Assembly: GCA_027489415.1 (NCBI GenBank)
Contig: JAIXZU010000136.1
Location: 1 to 13,610 of the forward strand
DNA from: Alphaproteobacteria bacterium
GTDB lineage: Bacteria; Pseudomonadota; Alphaproteobacteria; UBA2136; UBA6156
Length of the DNA stretch: 13,610 nucleotides
Direction: 5' to 3'
Position 1 is the first letter of the stretch; every line of letters starts with the position of its first letter. Positions 1 through 6,451 of this stretch are shown piece after piece. A program made the translations under genes and the position numbers. The notes under the pieces are model-generated. The model was not told where the DNA came from. It was given only the letters and a program-made list of their open reading frames with translations, and did not search any database.

Positions 1-1
1 C

Positions 2-538
2 ATGAAACTCAACCAACTGCGCGACAATCCAGGCGCGAACAAGGCTAAAATCCGCGTCGGTCGCGGTATCGGTAGCGGCAAGGGTAAAACCTCCGGCCGT
101 GGTGTAAAGGGGCAAAAAGCCCGTAAATCCGGTAACGTGCGTGCCGGCTTCGAAGGCGGACAAAACCCGCTCTACCGTCGCCTCCCAATGCGCGGCTTCA
201 ACAACGCCAACTTCACCACCACCTATGCAACGGTCAACGTCAGCACCCTGCAGAAAATGGTCGATGACGGGCGCTTGGATCCGAAGCAACCGATCACCAT
301 CGAAACGATCATCGCCTCCGGCCTCACCAAGAAGCCTTACGATGGTCTCAAAATCCTCGGTAACGGCGAACTCAAGGCCAAGCTCACCATCACTGCAGCA
401 GCCTGCTCCGGCAGCGCCGCGGAGAAGGTTAAGGCCGCCGGTGGTAGCCTCACTCTCATCGAGAAGGTCGTCCACGAAGGCAAGTACAACGCGAGCGCGG
501 ACCGTGCCACCAAAGGCACCTACAAAACCAAGGCCTAA
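2..538 (+). CDS. rplO: 50S ribosomal protein L15 (uL15)
   Basis: L15 is a large-subunit protein that binds 23S rRNA late in 50S assembly. The 178-residue frame starts at the ATG at position 2 and has the family's glycine- and lysine-rich N-terminus: RVGRGIGSGKGKTSGRG at about residues 18-34, then GQKARKSG, the FEGGQNPLYRRLPMRGF segment at about residues 50-66, and a C-terminal half with the ILGNGEL strand (about 118-124). The usual bacterial length is about 145-160 residues; the extra length is a basic tail after residue 155. Any ribosome-binding site lies outside the window. In the standard spc operon rplO is followed directly by secY. Here a terminator and an opposite-strand gene lie between them, so rplO ends its transcription unit. 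Identity is secure. Confidence 0.97.
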   Translation: MKLNQLRDNPGANKAKIRVGRGIGSGKGKTSGRGVKGQKARKSGNVRAGFEGGQNPLYRRLPMRGFNNANFTTTYATVNVSTLQKMVDDGRLDPKQPITIETIIASGLTKKPYDGLKILGNGELKAKLTITAAACSGSAAEKVKAAGGSLTLIEKVVHEGKYNASADRATKGTYKTKA

Positions 539-553
539 GCCAAGGTTGGTCGC

Positions 554-583
554 AAAAAAACGGAGCCTCTCGGCTCCGTTTTT
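554..583. terminator. bidirectional intrinsic terminator between rplO and the HD-domain gene
   Basis: An 8-bp stem (ACGGAGCC at 560-567 and GGCTCCGT at 572-579, loop TCTC) is flanked by seven A on the left and five T on the right. It can therefore end rplO transcription on the + strand and the converging HD-domain gene on the - strand. Confidence 0.9.
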
Positions 584-614
584 GTATCGTTGCAAAGGGC
601 AGGGGGGGGGCAAC

Positions 615-1241
615 TCACCCCATTCCACGCCCATGGGAATGAAATCCCCGCGCGCTGTCGCGGTCAAGGTTGCCCACCGCCGCCGCCAGTTCCCACATCA
701 CGCGGTAGTCTTTGCGGTACTCACTATCAGGCTCACCATGGGTGTATTTCACGGCGTTGCTCTGTTCCTTGGTCAGAGTCAATCCGAAGAAAGTCCAGTC
801 AGCCAGAAATTCCCACTTGATGTCCTCCCAGTTCATGCCGTTGGCGGCCAGAAGATGGAATCGCTTGAAGCGGGGGTCTTCCGGGTCGGAACCCTTAATC
901 AGCTTCTCCGCATCATGGCAGAAAATCCCTACCAGAATGTCGTCAAAGGTGTAGGGCAGGGTGCCGTAGCGCCCCTGTTTCAACTGGTAAAAATCCCAGC
1001 CGTTCCGGCACATTTCAGCCAGGTGGTCACGCAGTCCACCCGGCCACGCCTGGTGGTTGTGGCTACTTCCGGTGGCTACGGGCCATCTATGCTCATAAGT
1101 TCGGTAAATACGCACAAGGACTTCGCGAAGCTTGTCGTTGTCGGCGCTTTTCAGCCAGTCGAGTAGTCGCATGGCATTGGTAGTGGCAAAATACTCAGCG
1201 GGGGGCATCTCAAAAATGTTCGGGCGAATGATCATGTTCAT
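615..1241 (-). CDS. HD-domain metal-dependent phosphohydrolase-like protein
   Basis: A 208-residue protein of unknown substrate. The start is the ATG at 1241-1239 because AAGGAGA lies 6 nt upstream; the frame stays open to 1397 but has no such site there. Residues fitting an HD metal site are visible in order: H61/H63 in SHNHQAWPGGLRDHLAE (60-76), H73, the H109-D110 pair in FCHDAEK, H168 in KYTHGE, and D193 or D195 in NLDRDSARG. The HxHxxxPGGLxxH pattern recalls HD proteins acting on nucleotides or RNA ends, but the substrate cannot be read from sequence. No signal peptide or membrane segment is seen. The gene lies antisense between rplO and secY, an unusual place, and shares the 554-583 terminator. 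The HD assignment is an inference from motif spacing; the reading frame itself is well supported. Confidence 0.75.
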   Translation of the reverse strand: MNMIIRPNIFEMPPAEYFATTNAMRLLDWLKSADNDKLREVLVRIYRTYEHRWPVATGSSHNHQAWPGGLRDHLAEMCRNGWDFYQLKQGRYGTLPYTFDDILVGIFCHDAEKLIKGSDPEDPRFKRFHLLAANGMNWEDIKWEFLADWTFFGLTLTKEQSNAVKYTHGEPDSEYRKDYRVMWELAAAVGNLDRDSARGFHSHGRGMG

Positions 1242-1382
1242 GTCGTTCTCCTTAAAAGGGCGGTTGCAGATATCGCTGCATACATCATAACAATTCAAAG
1301 GGAAAGCTGTTATGAAATCGATAAACACCACCAATCTGGCCAATATCGCAGCACTGCATGCAACCGCAGCGCAGCATAAAAC

Positions 1383-1411
1383 TTGATAATTCCGCACAAA
1401 TTCGCTAAAAA
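1383..1411 (+). promoter_or_regulatory. candidate secY promoter
   Basis: A -35 TTGATA (1383-1388) is followed after 15 bp by GCTAAAAA (1404-1411). This fits the spacing and -10 form of the Caulobacter housekeeping consensus (TTGACGS, N10-14, GCTANAWC). The predicted start near 1418 gives a leader of about 25 nt that includes the AGAAGG at 1426-1431. A promoter is expected because rplO is closed by a terminator and the HD gene points the other way. Confidence 0.5.
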
Positions 1412-1442
1412 AACTTGTTAACTACAGAAGGTTTTACACCAC

Positions 1443-2819
1443 ATGGCCACAATGGGTCTCGGCTCTCAGGCGGAAATCGCCGAACTTCTCACCAAAGCCA
1501 AAGGTTTGCACACCCGCATCCTCTTTGTGCTCTTTGCATTCATCGTCTATCGCCTCGGCACGCACATCCCTCTTCCGGGTGTGGATGTCGCCGTGCTCTC
1601 CAGCTATCAGGCCAACCTTGAAAGCGGCATTTTCGGGCTCTTCAACATGTTCTCGGGCGGCGCCTTCTCACGTATGGCCGTGTTTGCCCTCAATATCATG
1701 CCCTACATTACAGCCAGCATTATTATTCAGCTGATGACCAGCACCTACCCCGCCCTCGCGGAACTCAAAAAAGAAGGTGAAATCGGCCGCCGCAAGCTTA
1801 ATCAGTACACGCGCTACCTCACGGTAGTCCTTGCTTTTGTGCAAGGTTTCGGTCTCGCCAGCGGCATCCAGTACCAAACCGCAGTGGTAAATGGCGAAGT
1901 CATGCAACTCGTCACCAACCCGGGCCTTGCCTTCCAGCTGCAAACCGCTCTCACCATTACCACCGGCACTATGTTCCTCATGTGGCTCGGCGAGCAAATC
2001 AATACCCGCGGTATCGGTAACGGCATCTCGCTGCTCATCTTTGCCGGTATCGTCGCCACCATGCCGGCGTCCATGTTCCGTATCCTGGAGCTCGCGCGTA
2101 CCGGCTCCATCAGCGAACTCCTCATCTTCGTCATGTTGGTCGGCGCCATCGCAGCCATCTTCTTCATCACGTTCATGGAAACCGCCACACGCCGCATCGC
2201 CATCCAGTATCCCAAGCGTCAGGGTATGTTCGGCGCCACGCAGTCGGACAACAACCACCTGCCGCTCAAGCTCAACCTCGCAGGCGTCATTCCGCCCATC
2301 TTCGCCAGCGCACTGCTCATGGTGCCGGTCACTTTGGCAAGCTATGCTCCGGAAAGCGCATGGGCCATGTTCATCGGCCAATGGATGACCCCTGGCAAAC
2401 CGGTCTACATCCTGCTATTCGTCAGCCTGATCATCTTCTTTGCCTTCTTCTACGTGGCAACGGTCAGCTTTAATGCGGACGAAACGGCGGACAACTTGAA
2501 AAAGTCAGGCGCCTTCATCCCCGGCATCCGCCCCGGCGCCAGCACCAGCAAGTATCTGGATGGTGTCGCAACCCGCCTCACAGCTCTAGGTGCGCTCTAT
2601 CTCGCCTTTATCTGTGCGGTACCGGACATCCTGCACCAGGACACCACCCTGCCATTCTACATCGGCGGTACCTCGCTCCTGATTATCGTCAGCGTGACCA
2701 TCGACACCGTTGCTCGCATCCAGTCAGCGCTCATCGCCCAGAAGTACGAAAGTCTCCTGAAAAAGAGCACCCTGAAAGGCAAGGGCGGCCTCATCCGCAC
2801 CTCGGGCCGCCGCTCATAG
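1443..2819 (+). CDS. secY: protein translocase subunit SecY
   Basis: SecY is the channel of the Sec translocon in the inner membrane. With SecE and SecG it exports unfolded proteins with SecA and inserts membrane proteins with the ribosome. The 458-residue length is normal, and the pattern of hydrophobic segments fits ten transmembrane helices. Family landmarks are the first helix (about 25-42) ending in RLGTHIPLPGVD, the plug region around FNMFSGGAFSRMAVFAL (67-83), the cytosolic EGEIGRRKLNQYTRYLTV (111-128), and the C5 loop FIPGIRPG (358-365) that contacts SecA and the ribosome. The start at 1443 has AGAAGG 11 nt upstream; a second in-frame ATG at 1452 is too far from it. adk follows after 36 bp with no terminator, so the two are probably co-transcribed. 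Confidence 0.98.
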   Translation: MATMGLGSQAEIAELLTKAKGLHTRILFVLFAFIVYRLGTHIPLPGVDVAVLSSYQANLESGIFGLFNMFSGGAFSRMAVFALNIMPYITASIIIQLMTSTYPALAELKKEGEIGRRKLNQYTRYLTVVLAFVQGFGLASGIQYQTAVVNGEVMQLVTNPGLAFQLQTALTITTGTMFLMWLGEQINTRGIGNGISLLIFAGIVATMPASMFRILELARTGSISELLIFVMLVGAIAAIFFITFMETATRRIAIQYPKRQGMFGATQSDNNHLPLKLNLAGVIPPIFASALLMVPVTLASYAPESAWAMFIGQWMTPGKPVYILLFVSLIIFFAFFYVATVSFNADETADNLKKSGAFIPGIRPGASTSKYLDGVATRLTALGALYLAFICAVPDILHQDTTLPFYIGGTSLLIIVSVTIDTVARIQSALIAQKYESLLKKSTLKGKGGLIRTSGRRS

Positions 2820-2855
2820 TCAGGTATATTTGTTAAAATCAGCATAAAAAGATAT

Positions 2856-3512
2856 ATGACCCCCATGATCATCGTTCTCTTCGGTCCTCCAGGCGCAGGT
2901 AAAGGCACTCAGTCAGCTAATCTCGTCGCAAAATTCGGTATTCCCAGCCTAAGCACAGGGGACATGTTCCGGGCCGCCATCGCCGCCCAAACCCCCATGG
3001 GGAAGGAAGTAAAAGCGGTTTTGGACGCCGGTGACCTCGTCAACGACGATCTCGTCAACAATCTGGTCTTCGAACGCCTCGAACAGCCGGATTGCCAGAA
3101 AGGCGTGATTCTCGACGGCTACCCACGCACCGTTGCCCAAGCCAAAGCGCTGGATAACTGGCTGCAGGACCATCACCTGAAGCTGAAAAAAGTCATCGAA
3201 CTTAAGGTGGACGACGAGCAACTCATCGAACGCCGTGCCGGCCGCCTCTTTGCCCCCAACAGCAAGCGCGTGTACCACAAGCAGTTCAATCCTCCGAAAG
3301 TCGAAGGAATCTGTGACCTTACCGGAGAAAAGCTGGTACAACGGGAGGACGACCAACCCGAAGTCGTGCGTCACCGCCTCGAGGTCTACAACCAGCAAAC
3401 CGCCCCTGTACTGGACTATTACGAAGGTGAAGACCGCCTCGTCACTCTGGACGGTATGGCCGACATCGAACACGTCTTCGCCGATATCCTCAAAGCCCTC
3501 GGCAGTAAATAA
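2856..3512 (+). CDS. adk: adenylate kinase
   Basis: Adenylate kinase converts ATP and AMP to two ADP in the cytoplasm. The P-loop GPPGAGKGTQ is at residues 10-19, the AMP-binding segment LSTGDMFR follows, and LDGYPRT contains the conserved arginine. The long-form LID (VYHKQFNPPKVEG and on to QREDD) has no four-cysteine zinc site; it resembles the hydrogen-bonded LID of the E. coli enzyme, with one isolated Cys in GICDLTGE. Length (218) is normal for the long form. Neither the ATG at 2856 nor the in-frame ATG at 2865 has a Shine-Dalgarno site; the later one would give the usual short N-terminus (MIIVLFGPPG), so the start is uncertain by three codons. It is translated after secY, as in most spc operons, and is followed by a terminator. 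Confidence 0.97.
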   Translation: MTPMIIVLFGPPGAGKGTQSANLVAKFGIPSLSTGDMFRAAIAAQTPMGKEVKAVLDAGDLVNDDLVNNLVFERLEQPDCQKGVILDGYPRTVAQAKALDNWLQDHHLKLKKVIELKVDDEQLIERRAGRLFAPNSKRVYHKQFNPPKVEGICDLTGEKLVQREDDQPEVVRHRLEVYNQQTAPVLDYYEGEDRLVTLDGMADIEHVFADILKALGSK

Positions 3513-3524
3513 ATAATCTCAAGG

Positions 3525-3549
3525 AAACAGGGGCGCAGGCCTCTGTTTT
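3525..3549 (+). terminator. intrinsic terminator after adk
   Basis: A 10-bp stem with one G-U pair (AAACAGGGGC 3525-3534, loop GCAG, GCCTCTGTTT 3539-3548) ends in a short T run. It closes the secY-adk unit only 9 bp before the heptamer array that precedes infA. Confidence 0.7.
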
Positions 3550-3558
3550 CATTTAGGC

Positions 3559-3593
3559 ACTAAACACTAGACACTCAACACCAAACACTATAC
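3559..3593 (+). repeat. five-copy heptamer tandem array upstream of infA (ACTNNAC)
   Basis: Five consecutive 7-bp units are present: ACTAAAC, ACTAGAC, ACTCAAC, ACCAAAC and ACTATAC. Positions 1, 2, 6 and 7 are invariant and position 3 is T in four of five. The array ends 9 bp before the infA ATG and fills most of the space after the adk terminator. It belongs with the arrays at 7972-8011 and 9394-9428. Confidence 0.85.
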
Positions 3594-3602
3594 AACCCGC
3601 CC

Positions 3603-3869
3603 ATGGCCAAAGATGATGTAATCGAATTTGAAGGCGTAGTGACTGAGTCACTGCCCAACACACTGTTCCGGGTTAAGCTCGAGAACGGTCCAACCGTGCT
3701 CTGCCACATTTCCGGCAAAATGCGTCAGAATAACATCCGCATCCTGGAGGGGGACAAGGTCACCGTCGAAATGACACCCTACGACCTCACCAAGGGCCGT
3801 ATCACCTACCGTAAGAAGGAGCCCTCCGCTCCCGGTGCAACGCCTCCACCAAGCCAGCACCGCCGCTAG
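3603..3869 (+). CDS. infA: translation initiation factor IF-1
   Basis: IF-1 occupies the A site of the 30S subunit during initiation. Residues 1-72 match the family end to end: MAKDDVIEFEGVV, LPNTLFRVKLENG, CHISGKMRQNNIRIL, GDKVTVEM and PYDLTKGRITYRKK, the S1-like OB fold. At 88 residues it is longer than the usual 70-72 because of a Pro/Ser-rich, basic tail (SAPGATPPPSQHRR). There is no Shine-Dalgarno sequence: AACCCGCCC lies directly before the ATG and the heptamer array before that. infA followed by rpmJ and rpsM is the order found in Firmicutes and some other phyla (there with map between adk and infA, which is absent here); most alphaproteobacteria I know of do not keep infA at this place. 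Confidence 0.97.
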   Translation: MAKDDVIEFEGVVTESLPNTLFRVKLENGPTVLCHISGKMRQNNIRILEGDKVTVEMTPYDLTKGRITYRKKEPSAPGATPPPSQHRR

Positions 3870-3883
3870 GTCACCCAACTTCA

Positions 3884-3908
3884 GCCCCGTGTCCTCACGG
3901 GGCTTTTT
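3884..3908 (+). terminator. intrinsic terminator after infA
   Basis: A perfect 8-bp stem (GCCCCGTG 3884-3891, loop TCCT, CACGGGGC 3896-3903) is followed by five T. It makes infA a single-gene unit with respect to downstream genes. Confidence 0.93.
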
Positions 3909-4067
3909 GTGCCCCTTCCAAAGGGTAGGGTTATGAAGCGGGCATGGGCTGATTTTCCGCACTTTTCTGTTTCAACTGTTACGTCAAGCGCGCGCAGTAA
4001 CACCCTGAAAAAATGAGACGCACCCTCCGCCTCACCATATTTCTTACAAATTTTCCTCAACAACCTC

Positions 4068-4095
4068 TTGCCAATACGCCCCCAAACTGGTAAGG
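4068..4095 (+). promoter_or_regulatory. candidate promoter of the rpmJ-rpsM-rpsK unit
   Basis: TTGCCA (4068-4073) is followed after 16 bp by GTAAGG (4090-4095). The -10 is weak taken alone, but its position 32 bp before the start codon equals that of the secY and rplQ candidates, and the flanking CCCAAAC and TAAGGCC words recur at the rplQ promoter. A promoter is expected downstream of the infA terminator. Confidence 0.35.
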
Positions 4096-4126
4096 CCACC
4101 TCTAACCTCTAAAGGAAGTGATTGAA

Positions 4127-4294
4127 ATGCGTTACGCCTCGTCTATTCGCGCTGAAAAAGTGCGCGACCGCAAACTGCAAGTGGTGAGCCGCACCCGTAA
4201 CAAGGCCGGTAAGTTCCTCGGCCGTATTCGTATTGTCATGAAGGACAAGAAGAAGAACGGCAAAACTGGTCGTTACGCTGTCACCCAGGCTTAA
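4127..4294 (+). CDS. rpmJ: divergent 50S ribosomal protein L36 (bL36), zinc-free form with an insertion
   Basis: A 55-residue, strongly basic protein (18 Lys/Arg, 3 acidic residues). AAAGGAAG at 4111-4118 gives a good ribosome-binding site 8 nt before the ATG. The N-terminal half, SSIRAEKVRDRKLQVVSR (5-22), lines up by eye with the SLKxxKxRDxxCQVVRR segment of B-type L36, and GRIRIVMKDKKKNGKTGR (32-49) lines up with GRxYVIxKxNPRFKARQG. Between them sit about nine extra residues (TRNKAGKFL), and the zinc-ligand cysteines of C+ L36 are absent. The place between infA and rpsM is the classic rpmJ position in many bacteria. L36 is normally 37-46 residues, so this would be an unusually long version. 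The alternative is an unrelated small basic protein; position and motif together make L36 the better call. Confidence 0.68.
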   Translation: MRYASSIRAEKVRDRKLQVVSRTRNKAGKFLGRIRIVMKDKKKNGKTGRYAVTQA

Positions 4295-4307
4295 ATTCAT
4301 GTGCTGT

Positions 4308-4323
4308 CCGGGCTTCGGCCCGG
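4308..4323 (+). promoter_or_regulatory. UUCG-capped hairpin between rpmJ and rpsM
   Basis: CCGGGC-TTCG-GCCCGG forms a 6-bp GC stem closed by the extra-stable C(UUCG)G tetraloop. The next T run is 8 nt away (4334-4339 region), so it is not a standard terminator. Possible roles are an attenuator, an mRNA processing or stability element, or a ribosomal-protein binding site in the rpsM leader. Confidence 0.45.
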
Positions 4324-4396
4324 GCGGCTTATGGTTTTTGGGCATCTGGCTCGTTTTTTAAGGTTGAAAAGATTAATTTAAGTAGGAGTGTAGCTC

Positions 4397-4768
4397 GTGG
4401 CACGTATCGCGGGTGTTAATATTCCGACTGACAAGCAGGTGTGGGTAGCACTCACATATATCTACGGTGTCGGTCCGGCTAACACATATCAAATTCTGGA
4501 GGCCGCTAAGGTCGAACCAACCAAGCGCGTTCACGCACTGTCTGACGACGAAGTCAGCCGTATCCGTAACGTCATTGACGCCAGCTTCACCGTAGAAGGT
4601 GACCTGCGCCGTCAAGTAAGCCTCAACATCAAACGCCTGATGGACCTCGGTTGCTACCGTGGCCTCCGTCACCGCAAGGGCTTGCCCGTCCGCGGTCAAA
4701 GCACTCGCCACAATGCACGTACCCGCAAGGGCCCGCGCAAGGCTGGTGTAGCAGGTAAGAAAGGTTAA
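4397..4768 (+). CDS. rpsM: 30S ribosomal protein S13 (uS13)
   Basis: S13 sits in the head of the 30S subunit and contacts the P-site tRNA and the 50S bridge. The 123-residue protein begins at GTG (4397) with TAGGAG 8 nt upstream and reads MARIAGVNIP, with the helix-two-turn-helix LTYIYGVGPANTYQILEAA (18-36) and the tRNA-contacting tail GLPVRGQSTRHNARTRKGPRK. In most bacteria that tail reads RGQRTKTNARTRKG or very close; here the R and T positions are S and H, the only odd feature. The next gene, rpsK, has its Shine-Dalgarno sequence overlapping the rpsM stop codon, so the two are translated together. Confidence 0.98.
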   Translation: MARIAGVNIPTDKQVWVALTYIYGVGPANTYQILEAAKVEPTKRVHALSDDEVSRIRNVIDASFTVEGDLRRQVSLNIKRLMDLGCYRGLRHRKGLPVRGQSTRHNARTRKGPRKAGVAGKKG

Positions 4769-4778
4769 GGATTAGATC

Positions 4779-5192
4779 ATGGCTACTCCCCAAAAGAAAA
4801 GCACCGCTGCCGGCACCCGCCCGATGAAGCGTAAGGACCGTAAGAACATTACGTCCGCCACAGCTCACATCTACAGCAGCTTCAACAACACGATTGTCAC
4901 CATCACCGACGCTCAAGGTAACACTGTTGCCTGGTCTTCCGCCGGTCAGTGCGGCTTCAAGGGCTCCCGTAAGGGCACGCCGTTTGCAGCACAGCTGGCT
5001 GCCGAAGGCGCAGGCCGTGCCGCTAAGGAACACGGTGTCCGCGTTCTGGATGTCCTCCTGAAGGGCCCTGGTTCCGGTCGCGAAAGCGCCATGCGCGGTC
5101 TTCAAGCCCAAGGCTTCGAAATCCTCGCAATCCGCGACGTGACTGCCATTCCGCACAACGGTTGCAAACCCCGCAAGCGTCGTCGCGTCTAA
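4779..5192 (+). CDS. rpsK: 30S ribosomal protein S11 (uS11)
   Basis: S11 forms part of the 30S platform near the mRNA exit and the E site. The 137-residue protein has the family core ATAHIYSSFNNTIVTITDAQG (27-47, overlapping the first strands), WSSAGQCGFKGSRKGTPFAAQ, the VLLKGPGSGRESA loop and the basic end IPHNGCKPRKRRRV. The lysine-rich N-terminal extension (residues 1-20) is typical of proteobacterial S11. AAGGA at 4767-4771, overlapping the rpsM stop, serves as the ribosome-binding site 7 nt before the ATG. It is part of the alpha operon order rpsM-rpsK-rpoA; rpsD is not present between rpsK and rpoA, as is usual in alphaproteobacteria. Confidence 0.98.
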   Translation: MATPQKKSTAAGTRPMKRKDRKNITSATAHIYSSFNNTIVTITDAQGNTVAWSSAGQCGFKGSRKGTPFAAQLAAEGAGRAAKEHGVRVLDVLLKGPGSGRESAMRGLQAQGFEILAIRDVTAIPHNGCKPRKRRRV

Positions 5193-5205
5193 AGTCTACA
5201 ATGGC

Positions 5206-5229
5206 GTGGGCCGCCGCACCGCGGCCCGC
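5206..5229 (+). promoter_or_regulatory. GC-rich hairpin in the rpsK-rpoA spacer
   Basis: A 9-bp stem with one G-U pair (GTGGGCCGC 5206-5214, loop CGCACC, GCGGCCCGC 5221-5229) lies 13 nt after rpsK. No T run follows, so it is unlikely to be a full terminator. It may protect the rpsK mRNA 3' end, be cut by RNase, or attenuate transcription into rpoA. Confidence 0.5.
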
Positions 5230-5317
5230 ACCAACTACTACCCCCTACGGTGCAATGCATCCGGTTCATTTAAAAACGGAAACCAATTTATAAATAAGGC
5301 GAAGGAAGCACAGTCCC

Positions 5318-6334
5318 ATGCAGATTCAAGCCAACTGGAAAGAGCTGATCAAACCCACCAAGGTCGGCATGAGTGCCGGCCCCGACGCCAAGAAGTCCGC
5401 TACCTTTACCATCGAACCGCTCGAGCGCGGCTTTGGTCACACCCTGGGTAACGCTCTTCGCCGCGTTCTGCTGTCCAGCCTCCAAGGTTCCGCAATTACC
5501 CACATCAAAATCGATGGCGCCGTCCACGAGTTCACCACCCTCCCGGGCGTGATGGAAGATGTTACCGAAATCATTCTGAACCTCAAGGCATTGGCCATCC
5601 GTAGCCACGCCTCCGAGCCGAAGACCGTCACCCTGCACAAAAAAGGCTCCGGCCCCGTCACTGCAGCGGACATCGAAGCCACCCACGACATCGAGATCAT
5701 CGACCCGAACCACCTCATCGCCACCTTGGCCGATAAAGGCGAAATCCGTATCGACCTCACCATCGGCACCGGCAAGGGCTACTCCCCGGCTGCGGACCGT
5801 AAGAACGAAGAGCGCCAGCCCGGCACGATCCTCATCGACGCCATCTACAGCCCGATCCGCCGCGTCAGCTTCAAAGTGAGCGACGCCCGTGTCGGCCAGA
5901 TCACCGATTACGACAAGCTGGTCATGGAAGTCGAAAGCAACGGTGTCGTAGCTCCGGAAGACGCTCTCGCCTTCTCCGCCCGCATCCTGCAGGACCAACT
6001 CGGTGTCTTCATTAACTTCGAAGATATCGCCGACGACGCCGGCCGCCGCGACGATGTCATCGACATCAACCCGCACCTGCTGATGAAGGTCGATGAACTC
6101 GAACTCTCCGTACGTTCCGCCAACTGCCTGAAGAACGAGAATATCGTCTACATCGGCGACCTCGTCCAGAAGTCTGAGTCCGAAATGCTGAAGACCCCGA
6201 ACTTCGGCCGTAAGTCCCTGAATGAAATCAAGGATGTCCTCGGTCAAATGGGCCTCGGCCTCGGCATGCGCCTGGAATCCTGGCCGCCCGAGAACATCGA
6301 AGACCTAGCCCGCCGCCTCGACAAAACCTTCTAG
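5318..6334 (+). CDS. rpoA: DNA-directed RNA polymerase subunit alpha
   Basis: The alpha dimer is the scaffold on which beta and beta' assemble, and its C-terminal domain binds UP elements and activators. The 338-residue length is normal for alphaproteobacteria. The N-terminal domain (about 1-235) shows ERGFGHTLGNALRRVLLSSL (35-54), the dimer interface, and LPGVMEDVTEIILNLK. After a linker rich in Asp and Arg (about 235-250), the C-terminal domain shows VDELELSVRSANCLKNEN, with R266 corresponding to the DNA-contacting R265 of E. coli, and TPNFGRKSLNEIKDVL. The ending WPPENIEDLARR is typical of alphaproteobacteria. GAAGGA at 5301-5306 lies 11 nt before the ATG. A weak promoter (TTCATT 5265-5270, TATAAA 5289-5294) may exist in the 125-bp spacer. 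A strong terminator follows, which separates rpoA from rplQ. Confidence 0.99.
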   Translation: MQIQANWKELIKPTKVGMSAGPDAKKSATFTIEPLERGFGHTLGNALRRVLLSSLQGSAITHIKIDGAVHEFTTLPGVMEDVTEIILNLKALAIRSHASEPKTVTLHKKGSGPVTAADIEATHDIEIIDPNHLIATLADKGEIRIDLTIGTGKGYSPAADRKNEERQPGTILIDAIYSPIRRVSFKVSDARVGQITDYDKLVMEVESNGVVAPEDALAFSARILQDQLGVFINFEDIADDAGRRDDVIDINPHLLMKVDELELSVRSANCLKNENIVYIGDLVQKSESEMLKTPNFGRKSLNEIKDVLGQMGLGLGMRLESWPPENIEDLARRLDKTF

Positions 6335-6346
6335 TTGAAGCAAATC

Positions 6347-6375
6347 AAAAAAAGGAGCCGCAAGGCTCCTTTTTT
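6347..6375 (+). terminator. intrinsic terminator after rpoA
   Basis: AGGAGCC (6353-6359), loop GCAA, GGCTCCT (6364-6370) with an A run before and six T at the end. A U-rich tail directly follows the stem. Confidence 0.95.
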
Positions 6376-6451
6376 GCCCTTGAAATTCGTTTTATCCGCC
6401 CTATATCAAAGCCGTCGCACTCCCGCGACCTCATGACTGCGAGGCAACAAC

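Noticed and set aside
141..1166. A + strand frame of 341 codons across rplO, the terminator and the HD gene.
   Set aside because: It runs out of frame through L15 and antisense through the HD gene, crosses a bidirectional terminator and has low-complexity translation.
1266..1281. Inverted repeat TGCAG-N6-CTGCA upstream of the HD gene, a possible operator.
   Set aside because: Arms of 5 bp occur often by chance, and no regulator or second copy is seen.
1312..1386. A 24-codon ORF before secY with a purine-rich stretch upstream.
   Set aside because: Too short to judge, no recognisable sequence, and its end overlaps the candidate secY promoter. A leader peptide is possible but unsupported.
1242..1397. 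N-terminal extension of the HD-domain protein by 52 codons.
   Set aside because: The ATG at 1241 has AAGGAGA at ideal spacing; the extension has no ribosome-binding site and overlaps the likely promoter region.
4013..4093. A 26-codon ORF upstream of rpmJ.
   Set aside because: No ribosome-binding site, no coding character, and it overlaps the candidate rpmJ promoter.
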